From: Gemmataceae bacterium
GTDB taxonomy: Bacteria; Planctomycetota; Planctomycetia; Gemmatales; Gemmataceae
Direction of reading: 5' to 3'
NCBI GenBank assembly: GCA_017853285.1
Contig: JAFMJU010000133.1
Span: 1 to 9,201, forward strand
Length of the DNA stretch: 9,201 bases
Below are positions 1-6,531 of the stretch, one piece after another; position 1 is the first letter of the stretch, and every line of letters begins with the position of its first letter. The position numbers were made by a program, and so were the translations under genes. The notes under the pieces are model-generated. The model did no database searches. It was given only the letters and a program-made list of their open reading frames with translations, and was not told where the DNA came from.

Positions 1-3000
1 GGCGATGGCGGCATCACCCAACAGGCTGATGGCATAAGTTCCACCACCGGCACTGAGACCAGTGGTGAGCGTCAGCGAATCGGACAGGGTCACGGTGCCA
101 GTGACCACGGATCCGAGGGTGAGCAGGCCAGCGCGGACAGAGGCGGAGAACGAGGCGTTGGCGGCTTGGGTGAGCGTCAAGCCGGCGAGGGGGTTGGTGG
201 TGCCGATGGCGTCAACGAAGGTGACGCTTCCGGCGGTGGTCAGGGTGAGAGAACCGGGGCCATCCACCGTGCCGGCAGCCTGGATGTTGCCGCTGGTGCT
301 GGAGATGGCGAGGGTGGCGCCGCCAGAGATGGAGGTGGCTGATCCGGCGGCACCGATGGTGACGGCGCCGGCGGCGGTAGTGATTTGCGAATTGGCGGAG
401 ACGGTGAGGGTTTCGAGCGATATTCCGGCACTCAATAGGGCGCTAATGCTGCCGGCCAGGGTGGTGGGGCCGCCGGAACGGGCCAGACCGCCCTGGAATG
501 CGAGCGTGTCGGCGGTGGAGTCGCCCAGCGTCAACTTGCCGGCGTTGGCCAGGGTGCTGGCACCGGTGACGGCGAGGTTGCCGGTGAGGGCGAGATCGAA
601 ACTGTTGCCGGAGGTTTTCAGTGAACCAGCGGAAAGCAGGCCCTGGAACGATTGGCTGCCGGACCCGCCGTCCAGCGTGGCGCTTGTGACGGTGACCGCC
701 TGCAAGGTGGCTGTGGTGCCGGTGGTGAGGTTGAGGGTTCCGATTTGGCTGATGGCTGCGGTTGAGGTGAAACTGCCGGAGGTGTTGACGGTCAGGTTGC
801 TGGCGGCGCCGGATGCGGCACCGGTCACAGTGGCCACGGAGATGACCTCGGTGCCGCCATCGCCGAGGGTAAGTGTCACACCGGCGTTGAGCAACAGGGT
901 GCCGGGGCTGGAGAGCGCGGCAGAGGCGCCTGAGGACCCGACCTTGAGGGACTGGGTGGCTGTGACCACCTGCCCGGGCGCGCCCAGTGTGACGGCCGCT
1001 CCGGCACTGATGGGGCCGGAAAGAAGCACCCCGCCGGCGCCGGTGATTTGAACCGCGCCGGAGGAGGTGATGGCGGCAACGGTGGTTTTGCCGGCACTGG
1101 AGCCCAGGGTGGCAGCGCCGCCGGAGATGGCACCGGTGACGGTGACGCCGGTCACGCCGCTCAGGGTCACCGACCCGCCGGCGGTGGTCACCGAGGCCAG
1201 GTTCAGCAAGGAGGAGGTGACCAACTGTACCAATCCGGACCCGGTGGTGATGAGATTCTGGAACGATGCGGTACCGGCACCAGCGGGGAGCGAGATGTCG
1301 CCTGTGGTGGTGATGTCCTTGGAGGCCGTGATGGTGCCGGGGCTGCCGCCGAAGGTGAGGCTGACCAGCGGAGTGTTCGAGCCGACCGCCGAGGAGAGCG
1401 TGGTGCCTGTGGTGCCTGTGAGGGTGAGGGCCCTGGCACCGTCGATGGCCCCGGTGAATTTGAGGACAGGAGCCTCAACCGTGGAGTCGGCACCCAGGGT
1501 GATGGCGCTGGCGAATTGGATGCGTGTGCCTGCTGTGAGGCTGGCTTTCAAGTCGACCGCTCCGGCACCGACCTGGGCGATGGTGCCCAGCGAGGAAACA
1601 AGGCTGCCGGTGAGGGTGAGGGTGTCGGCGTTGTTGAGGGTGATGTCGGACCCGGCGGTGAGGTTGGAAACCGAGGCGGTGCCGGTGGTGGTGAGAGTGA
1701 GGGTGCCGGAGATCTGGCTGGTTCCAGCCACTGTGATGGAGGAGCCGGAGAGGCCCAGGTTGTTGAGGTAGTTGGCGGTACCAGCCTTGGTGAAGCCGGT
1801 GGAGGAACCGACCGACACGGCTGAACCGGCCTGCAGGGTTAGGTTGTTGGAGGCCTGGCCGGCGATGGAATAGATGCCGGCCTTGCCGCCGGTGATGGTG
1901 ATGCCGCCGGTGGCCGTGACCGTGTAGGAGCCGCCGCTGACCATCAGCGCGTCGGTGACGACCAGGTCGCCCGTCACATTGACATTGCTTCCGAGGACGG
2001 TGGTGGAGCCGGTACCAACCAGGGTGGTGGGGGCCGGCAGGGAGACCGTGTCGGAGCCGGTGGCCGGATCGCCCACCAGGATTTTGGATGAGCCGTTTCC
2101 GATGACCAGTTGGCTGGCGACCAGCAGGTTCAGCTCACCCTGGTCGAGTTGCAACTGCCCGCCCGCGCCGGTGCCGACGCCGATGGATTGAGTCGCATTG
2201 GCGGCGATGGTCATTTCCGCCACGGAGGTGAAAGGCCCGGAGGAAATCACCAGGTCGGCGGCGGAAAGACCGAGTTTGTTGCCTCCACCATCCACGGTGG
2301 TGGTGCCGGAAAAGGTGAGCGTGCCGGCGGTGGTTAGCTGGGCGTTGCCGTCCTGGGTGACGGTGGCATTGGCGAAGGTGAGAGCGCCCTTGGACTGCAC
2401 GGTATTGTCCAGGGTGACGCTTCCGCCGATCACGGTGGGAAAATTGCCGGCGGTCAAATCGAGCAGGTGGCCGTTGGTGTCCAGGCCGCCCAGGGTCAAC
2501 GAACCTGAAACCACAACGATTTTGGCGGCACCTTGCAAGGCCGTCGGCCCCAGGGAAACCGAGCCAAGGGCGGAGATGATCGCGTGCAGATTCACCGGCG
2601 AGGCGGTGGCGTACAGGCCGCCACCGGGGGAGAAGGTGTCGAAATCCCCATTGCCCAGGGTTACCCCGCCGGTGTTGAGGAAAGTCAGGTCACCGGAGGT
2701 GGAAACGGAGCTGCCGGTCATGGCCACCGCGTAGGGCTGCGCGAAGGTGGTCAGGGTGGAGAGGTTCAAATCACCTCCCAGCGAGACTCCGCCGGTGGAG
2801 GTGGTGGCGTTGCTCTGGAGGGTGAGCTTGCCGACTTGGACATTGCCCGTGACGGTTGTGGTGGCGGACCCGGAGATCAGGGTGAGATCGTTAGTGCCAC
2901 CGCTGCTTTGAACCGAGCCGCTGATCTGGATGGCGCCCGAACCAGAGACGGCGTTGAAAGTGTTGAGGGTGGCGGACTGGGTGAGGGCAACCGGGCCTGT

Positions 3001-3651
3001 CAGGTTGATGGAGCCCTTGTTGGTGACCAGGTTGGGTGAGGCGGTCAATTGGATCTGGTTGGGGGCGGTGACGGTGATGCCGCCGCTGCCGGTTTCCACC
3101 GTGGAGGAGAGGGTCGCCTTGTAGCCGGTCAGTTGGATGGCGCCGCCGGTGGTGGAACCGCCCGCGATGGTGGTCACACTGCTTACAGTCACCGAGTCGA
3201 GGTCACTGGAACTACCGGCAAAGGTGAGGTCGAGCGAGCTGGTTCCGGCGAAATTGGAAGCGTTCAGGTTTTGGATGGTGAGATTGTCCTGGATGCCGGA
3301 ACCGCTGCTCACCTGGATTTTGGAAAGGGAAGGTTTCGAAGCCAGGCTGAGGTTGTAGGTTGTGGAGCCGGTATCGGCGTTATTGACATAAATATTGGTG
3401 GAGCTGGAAAACGAAAGAACATTGAACCCGGACTGGGAGATGGAGAGATCCGCAGACCCGGTTCCGAAGGAGTTAATCTGGAGCGTGCCAGTATAATTTG
3501 CCAAATCGATATCGAAATTGGCTGGATTAACACGCTCCTCCAAACCCTCCAGGATGAATTCCCGGGGAGTCAGGTTGCGGCGTTCGCGGGCGGAACGCTT
3601 TCGCCACAAGCTCAAGGCTTTGGCCAATTGATCGAGGAAAACCGACGCCAT
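1..3651 (-). CDS. Giant beta-strand-repeat surface protein with LEER-x-NPA N-terminus (partial, C-terminus beyond window)
   Basis: Reading the minus strand from the ATG at 3651-3649 gives 1217 codons with no stop down to base 1, so the gene continues past the left edge. Residues 1-36 are charged, with a basic run at about R17-R25, and are followed by LEERVNPANF at residues 37-46. From about residue 47 onward the sequence is low-complexity Thr/Ser/Gly/Ala/Leu/Val in short alternating stretches such as SLTLTTAGSVTF and ITLNNADTLTLTG. I see no cysteine, one tryptophan (W16) and very few charged residues. This pattern fits a long beta-helix or beta-solenoid adhesin or surface-layer-like protein. 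The LEER/LEPR-type motif near the start of very large repeat proteins is known from planctomycetes and verrucomicrobia. No classical Sec signal is visible. A purine-rich ribosome site lies 6 nt upstream. The gene is divergent from the cytochrome cluster. The overall class is firm; the function (adhesion, envelope) is inference. Confidence 0.88.
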   Translation of the reverse strand, partial: MASVFLDQLAKALSLWRKRSARERRNLTPREFILEGLEERVNPANFDIDLANYTGTLQINSFGTGSADLSISQSGFNVLSFSSSTNIYVNNADTGSTTYNLSLASKPSLSKIQVSSGSGIQDNLTIQNLNASNFAGTSSLDLTFAGSSSDLDSVTVSSVTTIAGGSTTGGAIQLTGYKATLSSTVETGSGGITVTAPNQIQLTASPNLVTNKGSINLTGPVALTQSATLNTFNAVSGSGAIQISGSVQSSGGTNDLTLISGSATTTVTGNVQVGKLTLQSNATTSTGGVSLGGDLNLSTLTTFAQPYAVAMTGSSVSTSGDLTFLNTGGVTLGNGDFDTFSPGGGLYATASPVNLHAIISALGSVSLGPTALQGAAKIVVVSGSLTLGGLDTNGHLLDLTAGNFPTVIGGSVTLDNTVQSKGALTFANATVTQDGNAQLTTAGTLTFSGTTTVDGGGNKLGLSAADLVISSGPFTSVAEMTIAANATQSIGVGTGAGGQLQLDQGELNLLVASQLVIGNGSSKILVGDPATGSDTVSLPAPTTLVGTGSTTVLGSNVNVTGDLVVTDALMVSGGSYTVTATGGITITGGKAGIYSIAGQASNNLTLQAGSAVSVGSSTGFTKAGTANYLNNLGLSGSSITVAGTSQISGTLTLTTTGTASVSNLTAGSDITLNNADTLTLTGSLVSSLGTIAQVGAGAVDLKASLTAGTRIQFASAITLGADSTVEAPVLKFTGAIDGARALTLTGTTGTTLSSAVGSNTPLVSLTFGGSPGTITASKDITTTGDISLPAGAGTASFQNLITTGSGLVQLVTSSLLNLASVTTAGGSVTLSGVTGVTVTGAISGGAATLGSSAGKTTVAAITSSGAVQITGAGGVLLSGPISAGAAVTLGAPGQVVTATQSLKVGSSGASAALSSPGTLLLNAGVTLTLGDGGTEVISVATVTGAASGAASNLTVNTSGSFTSTAAISQIGTLNLTTGTTATLQAVTVTSATLDGGSGSQSFQGLLSAGSLKTSGNSFDLALTGNLAVTGASTLANAGKLTLGDSTADTLAFQGGLARSGGPTTLAGSISALLSAGISLETLTVSANSQITTAAGAVTIGAAGSATSISGGATLAISSTSGNIQAAGTVDGPGSLTLTTAGSVTFVDAIGTTNPLAGLTLTQAANASFSASVRAGLLTLGSVVTGTVTLSDSLTLTTGLSAGGGTYAISLLGDAAIA
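3514..3543 (-). other. LEER-x-NPA motif (LEPR/LEDR-like) of the giant protein
   Basis: Residues 37-46 of the minus-strand protein read LEERVNPANF, placed after a basic stretch and just before the repeat region. Similar short motifs (LEDR/LEER followed by xPA, or LEPR-x-LL) mark the N-termini of many large PVC-group proteins that lack an obvious signal peptide. A role as a sorting or export signal is a reasonable guess but is not shown by the sequence. Confidence 0.7.
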
Positions 3652-3657
3652 TATAGG

Positions 3658-3664
3658 CTTCTCT
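3658..3664 (-). promoter_or_regulatory. Ribosome binding site supporting the start at 3651
   Basis: On the minus strand AGAGAAG precedes the ATG at 3651 with a 6-nt spacer. It is a purine-rich, imperfect Shine-Dalgarno match. It decides the start, because the LEER motif follows at the expected distance. A TATAAT lies just upstream at 3675-3670 on the same strand, but no recognisable -35 element sits 16-18 bases before it, so I do not call a promoter there. Confidence 0.5.
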
Positions 3665-3692
3665 TTCAGATTATATCATAACTGCCTAGGCC

Positions 3693-3747
3693 GTTGCCAC
3701 CGGTTTTCAGATGCGCCCACCTTATGGTAACCAGTTTGCCACGGTTT
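3693..3747. repeat. Imperfect direct repeat spaced 42 bases (possible operator)
   Basis: GTTGCCACCGGTTT at 3693-3706 is repeated as TTTGCCACGGTTTA at 3735-3747, with one base fewer in the second copy. The shared core TTGCCAC starts at 3694 and again at 3736, exactly 42 bases or about four helical turns apart. It lies 42-96 bases upstream of the giant gene's start. Same-face binding of a regulator to both copies would be possible, but two copies of a short core can also arise by chance. Confidence 0.25.
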
Positions 3748-3861
3748 ACTCGCTCCCTCGGAACAAAAAATGTGGAAGATGGGAAGTATTTAACCTTGGT
3801 CCATCCCACAGAATCTGCCCAGCCGGCCAATTGCCTATCGTTCCCTAGGACACAAGATCAG

Positions 3862-3889
3862 TTGACGCAAATAATTATTAAATTAAAAT
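3862..3889 (+). promoter_or_regulatory. Candidate sigma-70-type promoter for the plus-strand cluster
   Basis: TTGACG at 3862-3867 and TAAAAT at 3884-3889 are separated by 16 bases, and each differs from the consensus by one base. They lie at the edge of the AT-rich island and would start transcription near 3896, leaving a leader of about 150 nt before the ATG at 4046. A second TATAAT at 3908-3913 lacks a good -35 partner. Promoter consensus in this group is not well known, so this is a moderate call. Confidence 0.4.
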
Positions 3890-3902
3890 AAATATTGCTT
3901 TT

Positions 3903-3916
3903 TATATTATAATATA
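3903..3916. repeat. Perfect 14-bp AT palindrome
   Basis: TATATTATAATATA reads identically on both strands. It lies immediately downstream of the candidate promoter. It could be an operator for a dimeric regulator or a site of easy DNA melting. In an almost pure A/T stretch such palindromes arise readily by chance. Confidence 0.35.
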
Positions 3917-3985
3917 CAAAAACTTGGTTCGTGTGATTTCAAGCACGCCCAGAGGGGTTTTCTGGTACAGTAAAAGAACGATTTG

Positions 3986-4033
3986 GCCTCCCTGCCTGAC
4001 TATCCACGGGCAGACCGATCCTGCCTCGGAGGT
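3986..4033 (+). promoter_or_regulatory. Structured leader with two mutually exclusive hairpins next to the ribosome site
   Basis: CTGCCTG (3992-3998) can pair with CGGGCAG (4007-4013), giving a 7-bp stem with one G-U pair and an 8-nt loop. The same GGGCAG segment (4008-4013) can instead pair with CTGCCT (4021-4026), giving a 6-bp stem with a 7-nt loop that ends just before the Shine-Dalgarno. In addition GCCTCC (3986-3991) is complementary to the Shine-Dalgarno GGAGGT (4028-4033), closing the first hairpin into a form that would hide the ribosome site. The arrangement rests on a direct repeat CCTGCCT at 3991-3997 and 4020-4026. It resembles a small attenuator or switch, but no known riboswitch class is recognised. 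Confidence 0.3.
4028..4033 (+). promoter_or_regulatory. Shine-Dalgarno for the PSCyt1/DUF1549/DUF1553 gene
   Basis: GGAGGT precedes the ATG at 4046 with a rather long 12-nt spacer. An in-frame TGA at 4037-4039 rules out any earlier start, so the ATG at 4046 is the first possible start in this frame despite the spacing. Confidence 0.6.
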
Positions 4034-4045
4034 ATTTGAAATAAA

Positions 4046-6481
4046 ATGATCGCTTTATTTATCTTGTTGGGAGTGGGATCCCTGCCGGCGGATGCCATCG
4101 CGGCGCAGCAGCAGGCGTTGCCGGTTTTGGAAAAGCACTGCTTCAAGTGTCACGGTGAAACCAAATTCCGAGGTGGATTGAGCCTGGTCTCCAAGCAAGC
4201 GCTGGCCAAGGGTGGGGAGACGGGGCCAGCTGTCAATTTGAAAAACCCCGAGCAGAGCATCCTGTGGAAGGCGATTGAGTACGACGGGCTGGAGATGCCT
4301 CCCGCCGGGAAACTTCCTGAAAAGGAGCGGGGAATCCTGCGGGCCTGGATCAGTGCCGGGGCCCCATTGCCCGAGGGCAAGGCGATCGCCAAAACCGAGG
4401 AGCACAAGAAACCCAGTCTGGAGGACGCCAAAACCTACTGGGCATACCAACCGGTGAAGCTGGTCCAAGTGCCGCAGGTCGCCGGCAAACAGCCAGGCAA
4501 TCCGGTGGATGCCTTTTTGCTGGCCAAGCTTCAGGCCGCCGGTTTGGGCATGAACCCCCGCGCCGACAAGCGCGCCCTGATCCGCCGGGTCAGCTATGAC
4601 CTGACCGGGTTGCCCCCCACACCCGAGGAGGTGCAGACCTTCCTGGCGGACAGCGCGCCTGATGCCTACGAGAAACTGGTGGACAGGCTTCTGGCCAGTC
4701 CGGCCTACGGCGAGCGCTGGGGGCGGCACTGGCTGGATGTGGTGCGATTCGCGGAGACCAACGGCTACGAGCGGGACGGGCCCAAGCCCAACGCCTATCG
4801 CTACCGCGACTATGTGATCCGCTCGTTCAACGCGGACAAGCCTTTCGACCGGTTTGTGAAGGAGCAGATTGCCGGCGATGAAATCGATCCGGATGATCCG
4901 GATTCATTGATGGCGACCGGTTTCTACCGGTTGGGCACCTGGGATGACGAACCGGCCGACCGGCTACAGGCCACCTTTGACGAGTTCGACGACATCGTCG
5001 CCACCACCTCCCAGGCGTTCCTGGGCATGACGATGAATTGCGCGCGGTGCCACGACCACAAGATCGACCCGGTTCCGCAAACCGACTACTACCGGATGCT
5101 GGCCTTTTTCCGGGACATCCCCCGGTTTTCCAATGACCGGAATGTGATGTCCTCCACCAGCCAGCGCGATGTCACCCCCAAGGAAAAGCGGGCCGCCTAT
5201 GAGAAGGAGCTGGAGGAGCGGGAACGCCAGAAGGAGGGGCTGACAAAAAAGATCGAGGCGCTCGAGGATGTGATCATCAAGCGCATGCCGGCCGAGGACC
5301 AGCGCGCCAGCGAGGGGCTGGACCGGCCCCAGGTGGTCGCGAAACTGAAGAATTTCTGGACCGAGGAGGAAGGCAAGGCGGTGCGCGCCCTGCGCCAGGA
5401 GCGCGACAAGATCACCCGCATGCCCACCCCCAGCCAGGAGCTGGCCCTGGCTGTCAACCGCTGCGATCCCCGGCCGCCTGTGACCCACCTGTTGGTCCGC
5501 GGGAATCCCCACGCGCAGGGCCAGGTGGTGAAGCCTGGATTCCCGGTGGCGCTGGGCGGCGCTGAGCCGGCGATCAGCGATGCCGGTCCCCAGGATCGCT
5601 CCGCCGGACGGCGCAAGGTGCTGGCCAACTGGCTGGCCTCGCCTGACAACCCTCTCACCGCGCGGGTCTGGGTGAACCGGCTGTGGCAGCACCACATGGG
5701 CCGGGGCATCGTGGCCTCGACCAACGACTTTGGCAAGTTCGGCACCCCTCCCACCCATCCGGAGCTTCTGGATTGGCTGGCCGGGGAACTGGTGCGCAAC
5801 GGCTGGAAATCGAAGCCGCTGCACAAGCTCATCCTGCTGTCGGATGCCTACATGATGAGCAGCGCGGCCAACGCGCAGGCTTTGGCCAAGGATCCCAACA
5901 ACCAACTGTACTGGCGCTATCCGATGCGCCGCCTCGAGGCCGAGGAGGTGCGTGACAGCATCCTGATGGTGAGCGGCAAGCTGAACCGCGAGATGTACGG
6001 TCCGTCGGTGTACCCGCCCATCCCGAAGGAAGTGCTGGCGGGGCAGTCGGTGCCGGGCAGCGGCTGGCCCGTCTCGCCGCCGGAGTTGGCCAACCGCCGC
6101 AGTGTTTATGTGCATGTGAAGCGGTCGCTGCAACTGCCGGTGTTGGCGCAGCATGACCAGGCTGACACCGATACCAGTTGCCCGGTGCGGTATGTGACCA
6201 CCGTGCCCAGCCAGGCGCTGGGCATGATCAACGGCCAGTTCAACAACGAGCAGGCGGGCTTTTTGGCCAAGCGGCTGGAAAAAGAATTGCCGGGCAACCT
6301 GCCCGGGCAGGTGAAACGCGCGCTGTGGCTGACCACGCAGCGCGAGCCGACCGAGGCCGAGGTGGCCGGGGACCTGGCCTATCTGGCCGATCTGAACCGG
6401 CGCGGGCTTTCCGCCGGTGAGGCGCTGCGCCAACTGTGCCTGGTGGACCTGGCGGCCAGCGAGTTCATCTACCTCGATTGA
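4046..6481 (+). CDS. PSCyt1-DUF1549-DUF1553 protein (planctomycete-type cytochrome c domain protein)
   Basis: This 811-residue exported protein starts with a short hydrophobic signal (residues 1-20). A PSCyt1 domain follows, with the c-type haem motif C32-F-K-C35-H36 and the downstream EMPPAGKLP segment. The DUF1549 (PSCyt2) domain spans about residues 150-360, with GERWGRHWLD at 222-231 and a second CxxCH, C332-A-R-C335-H336, followed by DHKIDP. A charged, probably coiled-coil linker lies at about 379-415. The DUF1553 (PSD1) domain runs from about 528 to the end, with NPLTARVWVNRLWQHH at 535-550, THPELLDW at 570-577 and the typical C-terminal ending SEFIYLD. The family is very common in PVC bacteria, usually next to DUF1501 genes as here. 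Its reaction is not established; redox work on polysaccharides has been proposed. At 811 residues it is a compact member without an inserted LamG-like domain. Haem attachment is inferred from the motifs. The leader upstream may regulate it. Confidence 0.95.
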   Translation: MIALFILLGVGSLPADAIAAQQQALPVLEKHCFKCHGETKFRGGLSLVSKQALAKGGETGPAVNLKNPEQSILWKAIEYDGLEMPPAGKLPEKERGILRAWISAGAPLPEGKAIAKTEEHKKPSLEDAKTYWAYQPVKLVQVPQVAGKQPGNPVDAFLLAKLQAAGLGMNPRADKRALIRRVSYDLTGLPPTPEEVQTFLADSAPDAYEKLVDRLLASPAYGERWGRHWLDVVRFAETNGYERDGPKPNAYRYRDYVIRSFNADKPFDRFVKEQIAGDEIDPDDPDSLMATGFYRLGTWDDEPADRLQATFDEFDDIVATTSQAFLGMTMNCARCHDHKIDPVPQTDYYRMLAFFRDIPRFSNDRNVMSSTSQRDVTPKEKRAAYEKELEERERQKEGLTKKIEALEDVIIKRMPAEDQRASEGLDRPQVVAKLKNFWTEEEGKAVRALRQERDKITRMPTPSQELALAVNRCDPRPPVTHLLVRGNPHAQGQVVKPGFPVALGGAEPAISDAGPQDRSAGRRKVLANWLASPDNPLTARVWVNRLWQHHMGRGIVASTNDFGKFGTPPTHPELLDWLAGELVRNGWKSKPLHKLILLSDAYMMSSAANAQALAKDPNNQLYWRYPMRRLEAEEVRDSILMVSGKLNREMYGPSVYPPIPKEVLAGQSVPGSGWPVSPPELANRRSVYVHVKRSLQLPVLAQHDQADTDTSCPVRYVTTVPSQALGMINGQFNNEQAGFLAKRLEKELPGNLPGQVKRALWLTTQREPTEAEVAGDLAYLADLNRRGLSAGEALRQLCLVDLAASEFIYLD

Positions 6482-6518
6482 CGCTGTTAGCGGCAAGCGG
6501 AACCGAAGCGGACGGAGC

Positions 6519-6525
6519 GGGAGAG
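6519..6525 (+). promoter_or_regulatory. Ribosome binding site deciding the DUF1501 start
   Basis: GGGAGAG lies 6 nt before the ATG at 6532. This supports that ATG over the in-frame ATG at 6436, which lies inside the upstream gene and would bury the twin-arginine signal behind 32 extra residues. Confidence 0.65.
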
Positions 6526-6531
6526 TTGGAC

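Larger units (their letters stand above)
3652..4045. other. Divergent intergenic region, 394 bases, no convincing gene
   Basis: This stretch separates the start of the giant minus-strand gene from the start of the plus-strand cluster, so it must hold promoters for both. Bases from about 3868 to 3923 are almost entirely A/T, in strong contrast to the GC-rich genes on either side. An open frame at 3694-3891 (65 codons) has no ribosome site, no recognisable domain and a mixed composition, so I treat it as noncoding. The region holds a spaced direct repeat, a candidate promoter, a palindrome and a structured leader, listed separately. Confidence 0.75.

Noticed and set aside
62..3124. Long plus-strand open frames (62-1051, 1048-1824, 1067-1771, 2198-2734, 2533-3039) opposite the giant gene
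   Set aside because: They are antisense shadows of a repetitive GC-rich sequence with few stops. They break up repeatedly, show Gly- or Val/Pro-rich nonsense composition and lack ribosome sites, while the minus frame is open for 1217 codons with a recognisable N-terminal motif.
1..3651. Possibility that the Gly/Thr-rich repeat region is a tandem DNA repeat or CRISPR-like array
   Set aside because: No unit of constant length and no identical spaced repeats are seen. The repetition is at the level of amino-acid pattern and codon bias.
3049..3681. Plus-strand open frame of 210 codons overlapping the start of the giant gene
   Set aside because: It lies antisense to the LEER motif region, has no recognisable domain and ends in the divergent promoter region.
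3694..3891. 65-codon open frame in the divergent intergenic region
   Set aside because: No ribosome site, no hydrophobic or domain pattern, and its end runs into the AT-rich promoter island.
6436..6531. Earlier in-frame start for the DUF1501 gene at 6436
   Set aside because: It would overlap the upstream gene by 46 bases and place 32 non-conserved residues before the twin-arginine signal. The ATG at 6532 has a good ribosome site.
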